Source: CALVGQ01 sp031551965 (GTDB lineage Bacteria > Bacillota_I > Bacilli_A > Erysipelotrichales > Erysipelotrichaceae). Taken from it: a DNA stretch of 64,000 nucleotides. The stretch lies in NCBI GenBank assembly GCA_031551965.1, contig JAVBMW010000011.1, forward strand, positions 1-64,000. The letters run 5' to 3'. The notes under the pieces are model-generated. The model worked only from the letters and a program-made list of their open reading frames with translations, did no database searches and was not told the DNA's origin. The translations under genes and the position numbers were made by a program. How positions within the stretch are numbered: position 1 is the first letter of the stretch; the number at the start of each line of letters is the position of its first letter. Positions 27,734 through 37,008 of this stretch are shown here, piece after piece.

Positions 27734-29905
27734 TTAAAGACTTTCAACGCAATTTTTACCCTTATTTTTGGCTGCGTACATTGCATTGTCGGCACGAGTA
27801 ACTGCTTTATCAAAATTTTCATCGTTTCTTAAAAGAGTCATACCAATCGATACACTGATGAAACATTTACCTGTTGGGTTTTCTATTACTAGACTACTAA
27901 TATGTTGGCGTATAGTCTCAGCAGTTTTATAAGCATCCTCTAACGAGTTTGAATCCATAAAAACAAGGAATTCTTCACCACCCCAGCGTGCGACTGCGCA
28001 ATCCGAGGGTAATTTTTCTAAAATTGCTTGGGCTACTTTAATTAAAACTTCATCGCCCGCATCATGACCAAATTGATCATTTATACTCTTAAAATTATCT
28101 ACATCCATCAACAAAATAGCTGATTGTTTTTCAGTATCTCTTTTATTTTCTAAATAATGATTCAATGCCCGACGGTTGAGCAGACCAGTCAAATAATCCG
28201 TATTTGCATTTTTTTCGAGTTCCGCAGCTCGTTGTTGTTGAATGGTTCGAAAACGCAGTACAAGAATAAGAATTGTAATTAACAATATCAATAAAACAAA
28301 TACGATTACGACTAACACAATCGATTGAATATTTTGTTTTTGACTCATTTCATCACTGATTCGCATAAAACTGAATTTATCCTCAGAACGAAGTGATTTC
28401 CAATTTTGTTGAATTGTTGGATCTAGTACCGCTAATAATTTACTTGAAGCATTGAACAGTTTTTTAAAACTGTCATGCTTTGAACTCATAAGTAAAGAAA
28501 CTCCTACAGGTACAGATAAATTTCCGATTTTTTGTAAAGTTCGATTTCCCTGTATTGTGTAATAATAGTCAACAATCATTTCACCTACAAATATTGCATC
28601 GATATCTCCATTTTCTAAAGCAACATATAAAGAATTACGATTTCCAAAAACGATTGGTTCATTTTTTGTAATTGTTGACCAATCCATATAATCAACCGCA
28701 AATAATGTTGTGCCAATTTTAAGTTCAGATAAAGGACGATTCTCATTTCCTAAGGCAAAAAAGCTTAATTGATCTAACATTAAATAATTTGAAAAAGTAA
28801 AATCTTCCTCTGCTTCATAATGTGAATTGTAATAGATTGCTGCGGCTCCACATAGAGTTCCTAAACGAATATCTTCTACTGCAGTAATGAATCCATCCTC
28901 AAATAATGATGATTGCTTTGTTACAATAGGTACTCCAGTTAGTTTTTCAAATGTGTTATATATGTCTGTTAAATATCCTTTGTGAACATCTTCTTCGATA
29001 TAAGATAATGGATACATTACCATACTATCAAAAATTTCAATTGCATCATGTTCAGACCTTAAAATATCAATTTCATTAGCAAAAGTCATACGTGTTATTT
29101 CAATGGCTGATTCATGTCGACTCTTTTCAATCTTCGCAATCAACTCATTTCCCAAATCTTCTGTATTGCAATAACGATTAATAATATTCATTAATCCTTC
29201 CATTTCAGGATTATTACTAAAAACAGCTTGCGAAGCAATGACATTTTCAAGTGATGTCTCGTAAGAAACATTTGGGTATCTCAGCATTTCACCTTGTACA
29301 TTTGGCGAAATAAACATACAGTCAACTTCCCCACTATCAATCGCAGAGAAAACATCATCAATGGTATCATAATATTTTAAAATAGTATTTGGTTTTACGT
29401 ATTGTTGGACCATGGCAGGCAAAGCTGAATTTGTAATTGCGCCAATTTTTTTTGATGAGAGATTTGTAAGATTTCCAAGTCGATCATTTTCTCGAGTATA
29501 TACTGCGACATTAGAACTAAACAAAACTTCTGTATGCAAATACATTTCTCTTCGTTTCGCATTTGTTACCGCTAGTCCTAATAAATCGACCTCTTTTGAA
29601 TCCAGCATATTAAAAGCCGCTGTCCAGCCAGGTGAAATAATTTCAACTTCTAAACCCCAGCTTTTGAGCAGCTCGATAAATGGAGAGATCACACCAAAAG
29701 AGTCATTATTCTCATTTGAAAAATACATCATTTCATTGGTAATTGCAATTGTAATAGGTTTTTCTTTAATGGTTTCAAGATAATCTTGTTCCTCTTGAGT
29801 CAAGGTAAAAACTGCTTGTTCGCTATGCACCGAAAAAGGTGCAATTTGTATAATTAGCGTACAAACAAACAAAATAATTAGTGGCCATTTAACTGTTTTT
29901 TTCAT
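27734..29905 (-). CDS. Diguanylate cyclase with two periplasmic-binding-type sensor domains
   Basis: It synthesises cyclic di-GMP. The start at 29905 has GGAG 5 nt upstream and gives a clean signal/anchor (MKKTVKWPLIILFVCTLIIQ); the longer frame to 30004 is rejected. About 723 residues. Two tandem SBP_bac_3-type domains lie outside the membrane (about 45-270 and 290-510), then one span (SIVLVVIVFVLLILLITILI) and a C-terminal GGDEF domain with the intact active site RWGGEEFLVF. The sensor domains suggest detection of amino acids or similar small ligands. No PilZ or EAL partner is seen. Confidence 0.92.
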   Translation of the reverse strand: MKKTVKWPLIILFVCTLIIQIAPFSVHSEQAVFTLTQEEQDYLETIKEKPITIAITNEMMYFSNENNDSFGVISPFIELLKSWGLEVEIISPGWTAAFNMLDSKEVDLLGLAVTNAKRREMYLHTEVLFSSNVAVYTRENDRLGNLTNLSSKKIGAITNSALPAMVQQYVKPNTILKYYDTIDDVFSAIDSGEVDCMFISPNVQGEMLRYPNVSYETSLENVIASQAVFSNNPEMEGLMNIINRYCNTEDLGNELIAKIEKSRHESAIEITRMTFANEIDILRSEHDAIEIFDSMVMYPLSYIEEDVHKGYLTDIYNTFEKLTGVPIVTKQSSLFEDGFITAVEDIRLGTLCGAAAIYYNSHYEAEEDFTFSNYLMLDQLSFFALGNENRPLSELKIGTTLFAVDYMDWSTITKNEPIVFGNRNSLYVALENGDIDAIFVGEMIVDYYYTIQGNRTLQKIGNLSVPVGVSLLMSSKHDSFKKLFNASSKLLAVLDPTIQQNWKSLRSEDKFSFMRISDEMSQKQNIQSIVLVVIVFVLLILLITILILVLRFRTIQQQRAAELEKNANTDYLTGLLNRRALNHYLENKRDTEKQSAILLMDVDNFKSINDQFGHDAGDEVLIKVAQAILEKLPSDCAVARWGGEEFLVFMDSNSLEDAYKTAETIRQHISSLVIENPTGKCFISVSIGMTLLRNDENFDKAVTRADNAMYAAKNKGKNCVESL

Positions 29906-30101
29906 AATAACTCCATTAAATAAGTATTGGTTTTTTAGTGATTTAATTTTGTTGGTGTTCATCGTCTTGAACAAGTAATATTTTTCGTAAATAAATTTAC
30001 TCATTCTATCATTCTATAACGATAAAGGCTTAGAATCCAAGTTCATTTCTTGCGAGCTTGTAAGATGTACACTGATTTTACATATTGTATAAGCTTTAGC
30101 G

Positions 30102-31391
30102 TTACAATTCCAAAGAATTTTCATTTAGCAAAAACTCATACAACCCCAAATGAGCAACTCCATCTTCATCCGTCCACGATTTCATCATTGTTTTCACGAT
30201 AAGGATTTTTTTAAAAAAATCCTTTGTATTTCTCAGTGGTCTGAGCTCAGTTTCCAGTTTAGTAGGATCACTGACATTTAATGCTGACTGAATATAATAT
30301 TTTTTGGCTCCTTTGTTTACAACAAAGTCAATCTCACATTGCTTTTTTGTCTTTTCTCCTTTTATAGTTTCAATAATCTCTACAACCCCTACATCAACGG
30401 AGTACCCTCGACAAAGAAGTTCATTGTAAATAATATTTTCCATAATATGTGTTTCTTCCTGTTGTCTAAAATTTAATCTTGCGTTGCGAAGCCCCACATC
30501 AGTACAATAGTACTTTGACGGATATTCAAAATACTTTTTTTCTTTTATATCATAGCGCTTGGCATTACTAAAGAGAAACGATTCCAGTAAATAATTTAGA
30601 TAACTAGCAATTGTATTACTTGAAACCTTAATTTGTTTCACCGTCTTTAACGTATTTGCAATTTTTCTTGCATTTGTAAGCGATCCAACCGATGAGCATA
30701 AATCGTCTGTTAATTCTTCAAGCACATCTTCAAGTTCAATATTATATCTTTCTGTAATATCTTTAAAATAAACTTCTGTAAATAGCGTTTGCAGATAGTT
30801 CATTTTCTCTGCGTCAGACTTTTTAGAGAGCACCAATGGCATTCCGCCATATAAGGCATATTCTTCATAAGATTCTGATTTATCCCCACCTACAAAAGCA
30901 TAATACTCTTTGAATGATATGGGATATACTTTTATTTCATCTCCTCTGCCACGAAATGCTGTGAGGACATCTTTTGTCAACATCTTAGAATTGCTTCCTG
31001 TAACGTAAATATCCACATTGCTCAGTCTCATAAGCCCGTTTAATACATTATAAAGTCTAATGTTTTCTGGATTTTTAAGTTCTTCCTTCGCAATTGCATA
31101 TTGTACTTCATCAATGAGAATATAGTACATATCTTTGCTTACTATTTGCGCACGAATATATTTTGAAAGTTCATCGGGGTCACGATATTTTACAAAGGTA
31201 TCATCATCAAGTGCGATCGAAATAATTTGTTCTTCTTTTACACCATTCGTGATTAGGTAATCATAATACAATTGAAACAACAAATAGCTTTTCCCACATC
31301 TTCTTATACCCGTAATGACCTTTATTAAACCATTTTCTTTCTTGTCAATAATTTGGTTAAGATAGTTATCCCTTTTGATGCTATCCTTCAT
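30102..31391 (-). CDS. AAA ATPase with DUF4143 domain
   Basis: The start at 31391 has GGAG 8 nt upstream; the frame also permits 31409. The protein is about 429 residues. Walker A GIRRCGKSYLL is near residue 32 and Walker B ILIDEVQYA near 95. VTGSNSKML follows as sensor 1. The C-terminal half has the DUF4143 layout with a restriction-nuclease-like end (CEIDFVVNK). These ATPases are common in gut bacteria; many are of unknown role, and some are thought to be mobile or defence-related. It is monocistronic. Confidence 0.88.
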   Translation of the reverse strand: MKDSIKRDNYLNQIIDKKENGLIKVITGIRRCGKSYLLFQLYYDYLITNGVKEEQIISIALDDDTFVKYRDPDELSKYIRAQIVSKDMYYILIDEVQYAIAKEELKNPENIRLYNVLNGLMRLSNVDIYVTGSNSKMLTKDVLTAFRGRGDEIKVYPISFKEYYAFVGGDKSESYEEYALYGGMPLVLSKKSDAEKMNYLQTLFTEVYFKDITERYNIELEDVLEELTDDLCSSVGSLTNARKIANTLKTVKQIKVSSNTIASYLNYLLESFLFSNAKRYDIKEKKYFEYPSKYYCTDVGLRNARLNFRQQEETHIMENIIYNELLCRGYSVDVGVVEIIETIKGEKTKKQCEIDFVVNKGAKKYYIQSALNVSDPTKLETELRPLRNTKDFFKKILIVKTMMKSWTDEDGVAHLGLYEFLLNENSLEL

Positions 31392-31621
31392 ATTGTCGTC
31401 TCCATTCATTTAAAACTTAGGTGCATTATGCCCCAACTTTTAAATACATATTACCATCCGCTTTATAATAAATCAATCTTTCATTTAAAATTTATGGTCA
31501 TTTTCCCTTAAATATTAAATACGGATATTTGTTTTTATGACTAACAAATATTATTTAACAACAAATGGCCATTTTAATTCCCAATATCAATATTTTTTTA
31601 TTTTTGGGAAATAGAAAGCTT
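31392..31621. other. AT-rich intergenic region between lysS and the ATPase gene
   Basis: I see no ORF with a ribosome site here. There is a short pair of related words (TGGTCATTTT near 31496 and TGGCCATTTT near 31567) and an imperfect hairpin (TTCCCAATA, TTTTTGGGAA) around 31579-31613. The promoter of the ATPase gene probably lies close to 31392. Confidence 0.3.
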
Positions 31622-31655
31622 GGTAAGAAAAGGACACTAATCAGATTGAGTGTCC
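31622..31655 (-). terminator. Terminator of lysS
   Basis: GGACACT and AGTGTCC (31649-31655 and 31632-31638), 10-nt loop, then TTTTCTT on the minus strand. Confidence 0.75.
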
Positions 31656-31712
31656 TAAATGTACAAAAGCTATTATTAATGTAATCTTCTCAAAACCTCA
31701 TAAACACTTTGT

Positions 31713-33203
31713 TTATTTCTCAATATTTTTCATATGCGGGAATAGTAATACTTCACGAATTGATTCTTGACCTGTAATAAGCATTACTAAACGATCGATT
31801 CCAATACCGATCCCACCAGTTGGAGGCAATCCATACTCTAAAGCCTCTACATAATCAACATCCATTTCACTGGCTTCTTCATCCCCAAGATCTTTTAAAC
31901 GTAATTGATCTTCAAAACGTTCTCTTTGATCAATTGGATCATTTAATTCACTGAAGGCATTACCATATTCTGTTCCATCAATGAATAATTCAAAACGATC
32001 AGCGAAACGTGGATCTTCTGCATTTTTCTTAGCTAGCGGTGATATATCAGTTGGATGCCCATAAACAAATGTGGGTTGAACCATTTTTTCTTCACAGAAT
32101 TCTTCAAAGAATAAATTAATGATCGCACCGACTTTTTCCTGATGTTTTTCTACAGTGATATGATGTTCTTTAGCGATCGCCATTGCCTCTTCAATACTCA
32201 TTTCTTTCCAGAAATCTACTCCTGCATATTCCTTTACCGCATCTACCATATGCATTCTTTTAAATGGTCGTGCAAGTGAGATAGTCTTTCCATTCCATTC
32301 TACAGTTTCAATTCCATTAGTTTCAATTGCAACAGTATTGAATAATCCTTCACAAAGCTCCATCATGCCTTCCATATCAGAATAGGCAACATAAGCTTCA
32401 ACAGTAGTGAATTCTGGGTTGTGTTTCTTGTCCATTCCTTCATTTCTAAATAAACGTCCGATTTCATAAACTCCTTCAAGCCCACCAACAATCAATCTTT
32501 TAAGTGGCAACTCAGTAGCGATTCGTAAATAGAAATCCATATCCAATGTGTTGTGATGAGTTACAAATGGTCGAGCAGCAGCTCCCCCTAAGATCGGTTG
32601 TAGAATTGGTGTTTCAACTTCAATCAAGCCTTGATTGTCTAAATAGTGTTGAATTGAGCGAATGATACGAGGACGTAACATTGCAACCTTGCGACTATCT
32701 TCATTCATAATAAGGTCAACATATCGACGACGATATCTTTCTTCAATATCCGTTAATCCATGAAATTTCTCAGGTAATGGCCGAAGTGCTTTTGATAAAT
32801 GAACGTATTCTTCTGCTTTCACTGACATTTCACCAGAATCTGTTTTAAACACATGTCCATTGATTCCGATGATATCTCCTAGATCACTTGCCTTGAAAAT
32901 CTCATAAACTTCTTCTCCAACAACCATTTTGTTTACTACGATTTGAATTTGTCCATCACGATCTTGAAGATTCAAAAATCCAAGTTTACCCATTCTTCTT
33001 TTTGTCATGATGCGTCCGGCAACACTTGCCTTGACATTCATTTCTTCTAATTGTTCCTTAGTATAATCTGCATATTTTTCTTTGATTTCTGCTGATCTGA
33101 AATTACGTTTAAAAGCATGCCCAAAAGGATCGATTCCTTTATCCTTTAATTCCTGCATTTTCTGACGTCTTACTAATTCTTGTTCTGATAAATTTTGTTC
33201 CAT
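31713..33203 (-). CDS. lysS: Lysyl-tRNA synthetase, class II
   Basis: It charges tRNA-Lys. The length, 496 residues, is typical of class II LysRS. The N-terminal OB-fold anticodon domain spans about 60-150. Class II motif 2 is seen as IGRLFRNEGMDKKHNPEFT, and motif 3 as GGIGIGIDRLVMLI near the C-terminus. AGGAGG lies in front of the start. Expression is controlled by a T-box leader (33218-33446), which is less usual for lysS than for other synthetases but known in Bacillota. Confidence 0.98.
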   Translation of the reverse strand: MEQNLSEQELVRRQKMQELKDKGIDPFGHAFKRNFRSAEIKEKYADYTKEQLEEMNVKASVAGRIMTKRRMGKLGFLNLQDRDGQIQIVVNKMVVGEEVYEIFKASDLGDIIGINGHVFKTDSGEMSVKAEEYVHLSKALRPLPEKFHGLTDIEERYRRRYVDLIMNEDSRKVAMLRPRIIRSIQHYLDNQGLIEVETPILQPILGGAAARPFVTHHNTLDMDFYLRIATELPLKRLIVGGLEGVYEIGRLFRNEGMDKKHNPEFTTVEAYVAYSDMEGMMELCEGLFNTVAIETNGIETVEWNGKTISLARPFKRMHMVDAVKEYAGVDFWKEMSIEEAMAIAKEHHITVEKHQEKVGAIINLFFEEFCEEKMVQPTFVYGHPTDISPLAKKNAEDPRFADRFELFIDGTEYGNAFSELNDPIDQRERFEDQLRLKDLGDEEASEMDVDYVEALEYGLPPTGGIGIGIDRLVMLITGQESIREVLLFPHMKNIEK

Positions 33204-33217
33204 AATTTCCTCCTAAA

Positions 33218-33446
33218 ATATAAAAACTCTCTATCCAATAAGGGACGAGAGTTATCATCGTGGTACCACCCTAATTCATAATCAAATCGCCTTGATTATC
33301 TTAGTGACTTTAAAAGTCGATCTTTAACGCAGACATACGCTCAGCTCCAAAGTCTTTATTTCATTCAGGCTTTTTAACTTAGTCACACCAACCCTAAGCT
33401 CTCTTTATAAAACGGCTGAACTACTTTCTTTTTCATCGCTAATATT
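33218..33446 (-). promoter_or_regulatory. T-box riboswitch of lysS
   Basis: The minus strand has the T-box sequence AGGGTGGTACCACG at 33259-33272. It is followed by a terminator hairpin (AACTCTC at 33247-33253 pairing with GAGAGTT at 33225-33231, then TTTTTATATTTT), which ends just before the lysS ribosome site. Upstream is a Stem I with AGAGAG and GGTTGGTG elements. AAA triplets on the 3' side of Stem I fit a lysine specifier, but I did not resolve the exact specifier loop. The leader senses uncharged tRNA-Lys. Confidence 0.92.
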
Positions 33447-33452
33447 GTCTTG

Positions 33453-33482
33453 ATTATAGTCATTTTATAGACTTTTGTCAAA
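33453..33482 (-). promoter_or_regulatory. Promoter of lysS T-box transcript
   Basis: TTGACA (33477-33482), 18-nt spacer, TATAAT (33453-33458) on the minus strand. Both boxes are perfect consensus. Confidence 0.85.
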
Positions 33483-33512
33483 TTTATCTATTTTGCGATT
33501 TTTCAACTCAAA

Positions 33513-34679
33513 TCATATTTTTATATCATGTAAATGATTATAAACTGTCTCCATGTCTTTATCTCCTCTTCCTGACAGATTCACTAAAATTATGTCCTCT
33601 TTTTTATATTTCTTTGCGATTTTGAGCGCATAAGCTAATCCGTGGGCGCTTTCAAGTGCAGGTACGATACCTTCTTGTTTACATAGTACCATAAAGGCAT
33701 CCAATGCTTCTTTATCAGTGATCGTATCATAATGAACACGCCCCATTTCATGGAAATAAGCATGTTCTGGTCCAATGCCTGGATAATCTAGTCCTGATGA
33801 AATGGAGTATGCTTCTTGAGGTTGTCCTTGTTCATCTAACATAGCGTATGTTTTCATTCCATGGATGATTCCCACTTTATCATTATGAATAGCTGAAGCA
33901 TGTTTTCCGCTTTCAAGCCCTAGTCCACTTCCCTCAACTCCATATAAGTCTACATTTTCATCGATAAATGCAGTAAAAATTCCAATTGCGTTACTTCCTC
34001 CACCTACTGGTGCGATTACAGCTTTAGGCAATTTATGTTCAAGTTCATTGATTTGATCATAGGCTTCTTCTCCAATGATTTTTTGGAACTGTTTGACCAT
34101 TTTCGGATAAGGATAAGGTCCTACAGCTGAACCAATAAGATAATACGTTTCTGGATGATCTAATAAGTATTGAAAAGCTACATCCACTGCTTCTTTTAAG
34201 GATTGAGTTCCGATAGTTACAGGGATCACTTCTGCATTCAATAGTTTCATTTTCTCTACATTGATTCGTTGCTTACGAATATCTTCTACCCCCATAAAAA
34301 TCGTACATTTCATTTTAAATAAAGCGCAAACTGTTGCGGTAGCTACTCCATGTTGACCAGCTCCAGTTTCTGCAATAATATGATTTTTCCCCATTTTCTT
34401 CGCCAACAAGATCTGACCTATCGCATTGTTGATTTTATGAGCTCCGGTATGATTAAGATCTTCTCTTTTTAAATATATTTTAGCTCCTCCTACAAATTCA
34501 GTAAGGTTTTCACAATAATAAATAGGTGATGGTCTGCCTACATAGTGTTTTAAATAATAGTTGAATTGTTTTAAAAATGTTTCATCATGAATGCATTGTT
34601 CAAAACATTCATCGATTTCTTTGAGTTGTGCTTGTAGTTGTGAGGGAACGTATTGCCCTCCAAATTGTCCATAATTCAT
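33513..34679 (-). CDS. trpB: Tryptophan synthase beta chain (orphan)
   Basis: It joins indole and serine to tryptophan with pyridoxal phosphate. The product has 388 residues of the normal TrpB1 type. REDLNHTGAHKINNAIGQ holds the PLP lysine, ETGAGQHGVA is the serine-site loop with the catalytic Glu region, GGGSNAIG is the phosphate cup, and HGMKT and the SSGLDYPGIGPEH block are conserved. No trpA or other trp gene is nearby, so it probably uses imported indole. A T-box and a Trp-rich small ORF (34609-34737) precede it. The ribosome site GAGG lies inside that small ORF. Confidence 0.96.
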   Translation of the reverse strand: MNYGQFGGQYVPSQLQAQLKEIDECFEQCIHDETFLKQFNYYLKHYVGRPSPIYYCENLTEFVGGAKIYLKREDLNHTGAHKINNAIGQILLAKKMGKNHIIAETGAGQHGVATATVCALFKMKCTIFMGVEDIRKQRINVEKMKLLNAEVIPVTIGTQSLKEAVDVAFQYLLDHPETYYLIGSAVGPYPYPKMVKQFQKIIGEEAYDQINELEHKLPKAVIAPVGGGSNAIGIFTAFIDENVDLYGVEGSGLGLESGKHASAIHNDKVGIIHGMKTYAMLDEQGQPQEAYSISSGLDYPGIGPEHAYFHEMGRVHYDTITDKEALDAFMVLCKQEGIVPALESAHGLAYALKIAKKYKKEDIILVNLSGRGDKDMETVYNHLHDIKI

Positions 34680-34737
34680 AATTTTTTTCCTCTTTCTTTT
34701 TTATTTTGTTGTTGAACCATTTCCAATCAGACTCCAT
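34609..34737 (-). CDS. Putative trpB leader peptide with early Trp codons
   Basis: A 42-codon ORF begins at ATG 34737 with a consensus AGGAGG seven nt upstream, better than the trpB site. The peptide starts MESDWKWF, so Trp codons are at positions 5 and 7; two more Trp codons (23 and 26) lie where it already overlaps trpB in another frame. It ends at TGA 34609-34611, 70 nt inside trpB. It lies directly after the T-box terminator, so it is made only when the terminator is read through. In Bacillus subtilis a T-box plus Trp-codon leader peptide controls rtpA; this arrangement looks analogous, although the gene controlled is different. Translation is inferred. Confidence 0.6.
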   Translation of the reverse strand: MESDWKWFNNKIKKKEEKNYELWTIWRAIRSLTTTSTTQRNR

Positions 34738-34754
34738 GCCCTCACCTCCTATAT

Positions 34755-34994
34755 ACAAAAAAAGCCTGCCCATAAAGGACAAGCTTAATAACCTGCGGTA
34801 CCACCTTAATTGGTCTTTCGACCCACTTTACCATGATCCATCAATCATGTTCACCGATAACAGGGTGATTCTGTTAGTGCCTACTTAATTTTCGGACTAC
34901 TCTCAACGGCCCATTCGATCCATCATTCATATCACCCTTCCACCCTTGGGTAACTCTCTATCATGTTTGATTAGACTTACTTCTCCGTATCAAC
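34755..34994 (-). promoter_or_regulatory. T-box riboswitch of trpB, probable Trp type
   Basis: The T-box sequence AAGGTGGTACCGCAG is at 34793-34807 on the minus strand. Then comes a strong terminator (AAGCTTGTCC at 34777-34786 with GGGCAGGCTT at 34762-34771, seven T after it). Upstream, the leader has an AGAGAG-type Stem I and UGG triplets at 34911-34913 and 34920-34922, either of which could be a tryptophan specifier. Regulation by uncharged tRNA-Trp is expected. The 5' end near 34994 is approximate; a weak TTGATT/TATTAT promoter lies just upstream. Confidence 0.9.
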
Positions 34995-35048
34995 GATTTA
35001 TTTATATCTTTATAATACTACTTCAAAAAATAAAATCAATACCATTAA

Positions 35049-35837
35049 TTATTTTAAATAATCAATTAAATATTCACGAATTACTGGCGTCCACCACAAT
35101 AGGTATCCTGCTTTGGTAGGATGGATATCATCTTTCATATACAAAGATAGTTGTTCACTTGTTACATTATTGAGCTGAACATCATTCCATAAATCAATAA
35201 CCCCAATATCCCATTTCTGTTGTAATTGTAATAAGGCATCCACCATATTTGAGTAAGTTGCATTATCATATTTTGTATTTGTATAGAAAATAATTGGACA
35301 ATTCCAAGTTTCTTTTGTATAAGAAATCATCGTTTCCATTGATCCTATAATTGTAGAAGTATCAAAATCTTTTAATTCAAATGAATCACTGATTTTTCCT
35401 AAAGGTAAATCTTTTGTAGCATCATTTGTGGATAACTGATAAACTGCTGCATCAAGTTTTAAGGTTGGATCAACCTTATACAAACGACTCACATATGAAT
35501 TTTTTCCAGTATCAACTAGTGTTGTCCCTGATACTGCTTTTTTTATTCCATCGACACCATCGGATTTAGCTAAGTAGTCTACAAATGATTCATTCATTGA
35601 ACCCATTCCTAAAGTGATCGATGATCCTAGAAATAATATCTTTTTGCCTTCAAGCGGACTGTTTTCAATTTTTTCTACATGTTTAACACTATATTTACTA
35701 TTGTTTCCTTCTTTAAAAAATCCCAAATAAGTCATTGCCAAGGCCCCCATTACCAATACCACCACAAGGAATACAATTCCTACAATTTTTAGAATCTTTT
35801 TTCCTAAGCTACTTTTTTTCTTCTCTACTTTCACCAT
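35049..35837 (-). CDS. Membrane-anchored SGNH/GDSL hydrolase
   Basis: The product has 262 residues: a basic N-terminus, one membrane span (about 15-38), then an SGNH domain outside the cell. FLGSSITLGMG is block I with the nucleophile Ser, a GTTL turn follows, STND is block III with Asn, and DDIHPTKAGY is block V with the catalytic Asp and His. Family members are esterases, often acting on acetylated cell-surface sugars; the substrate is unknown. It lies upstream of the trpB T-box in the opposite functional context and is probably transcribed alone. Confidence 0.9.
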   Translation of the reverse strand: MVKVEKKKSSLGKKILKIVGIVFLVVVLVMGALAMTYLGFFKEGNNSKYSVKHVEKIENSPLEGKKILFLGSSITLGMGSMNESFVDYLAKSDGVDGIKKAVSGTTLVDTGKNSYVSRLYKVDPTLKLDAAVYQLSTNDATKDLPLGKISDSFELKDFDTSTIIGSMETMISYTKETWNCPIIFYTNTKYDNATYSNMVDALLQLQQKWDIGVIDLWNDVQLNNVTSEQLSLYMKDDIHPTKAGYLLWWTPVIREYLIDYLK

Positions 35838-35921
35838 ATTTAATCTCCCATTAAGCTGTAATCGCTTTCATTATTTGATTTTAGTATGCTTTAAAGTAAA
35901 TATTTTTTCAATACTTGCAAC

Positions 35922-35949
35922 AAAAAAAGTGAACGATTGTACAATTCAC
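35922..35949 (-). terminator. Terminator of dus/hslO transcript
   Basis: GTGAA and TTCAC (35945-35949 and 35929-35933) flank an 11-nt loop which can extend the pairing. Seven T follow on the minus strand. Confidence 0.7.
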
Positions 35950-35973
35950 CTCTAGTGTATAACTTTTAAACAG

Positions 35974-37008
35974 TTATTTTAAAATACAAAAACATTTTTC
36001 AAAAAAATTTACCGATGTTTCTAACTGAGTATCGCTATCTAATTTCACGAAGATTTTATATTCTTCCAATAAGTTGACTAATTGCGAGTATGTATCTAGT
36101 TTTGCAAGGACATCTTTCATGCGGTGATTGAATGGCATACCTTGAATGTACCAACAGGCATGACCTCGCATTTCCTTCATCGCAATATTTTCATTCTTTA
36201 ATTTAATCAATCTTTGCGCATGTTCTAAAATGCAATTCAGTTTATCATCGACACTAAGTTCTGCGTTTTCTTTTCCTTCAAAAGTATTGGATAGTTGTTG
36301 GATGAGCCACGGATCACCCAGAACCCCTCTTCCGATCATGATCGCATCACATCCGGTTTCTTTCAGTCTTTCTAAGGCTTCATCTACCGTTTTGATATCA
36401 CCATTCCCAATGACAGGGATGGACACTGCTTCCTTTACTGCTTTGACCCACTTCCAATCAGCACGACCCAAATACATTTCATCTCTAGTTCTTCCATGCA
36501 GAGCGATTGCACTCGCACCAGCCTTTTCAATTAGTTTTGCCACTTCAACACAATTGATCGTATTTTTATTCCAACCAATTCTCATTTTAACTGTAACTGG
36601 TTTTTCAACTGCCTCAACAATTGACTTAACTAAAACATAAATATGATCAGGATCTTGTAATAGTGCTGACCCTGCATTTGACTTAACAATTTTCTTTACA
36701 GGACACCCCATATTAATGTCGATGATATCACAATCGGTATGTTTATCTAAATAGATCGCAGCTTTTACCATTGTATCTAAATCATGACCGAACAATTGCA
36801 TCGTTAATGGGTGTTCATTTTCTTCCATTTGAGTCATTTGGATCGTTTTTTTATCACTAAAACAAATGGCTTTATCAGAAACCATTTCAGTATAGATGAG
36901 CCCTGCCCCAAATTCACGAGCGATCGTTCTAAATGCTGCATTTGAAATTCCCGCCATAGGGGCAATGACAATTGGATTTTTAATTTCTATATTTCTTATT
37001 TTCCACAT
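35974..37008 (-). CDS. dusB: tRNA-dihydrouridine synthase (DusB-like)
   Basis: It reduces uridines of tRNA with FMN and NADPH. The product has 344 residues. APMAGISNAAFR starts the TIM barrel, ELD-like YTEMVSDKA follows, NMGCPVKKIVKSNAGSALLQDP has the catalytic Cys, and IGNGDI plus MIGRGVLGDPW bind the FMN phosphate. The start lies inside the 3' end of hslO (13-nt overlap), a common dus-hslO pairing in Bacillota. The assignment to DusB rather than another Dus paralogue rests on similarity of these blocks. Confidence 0.92.
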   Translation of the reverse strand: MWKIRNIEIKNPIVIAPMAGISNAAFRTIAREFGAGLIYTEMVSDKAICFSDKKTIQMTQMEENEHPLTMQLFGHDLDTMVKAAIYLDKHTDCDIIDINMGCPVKKIVKSNAGSALLQDPDHIYVLVKSIVEAVEKPVTVKMRIGWNKNTINCVEVAKLIEKAGASAIALHGRTRDEMYLGRADWKWVKAVKEAVSIPVIGNGDIKTVDEALERLKETGCDAIMIGRGVLGDPWLIQQLSNTFEGKENAELSVDDKLNCILEHAQRLIKLKNENIAMKEMRGHACWYIQGMPFNHRMKDVLAKLDTYSQLVNLLEEYKIFVKLDSDTQLETSVNFFEKCFCILK

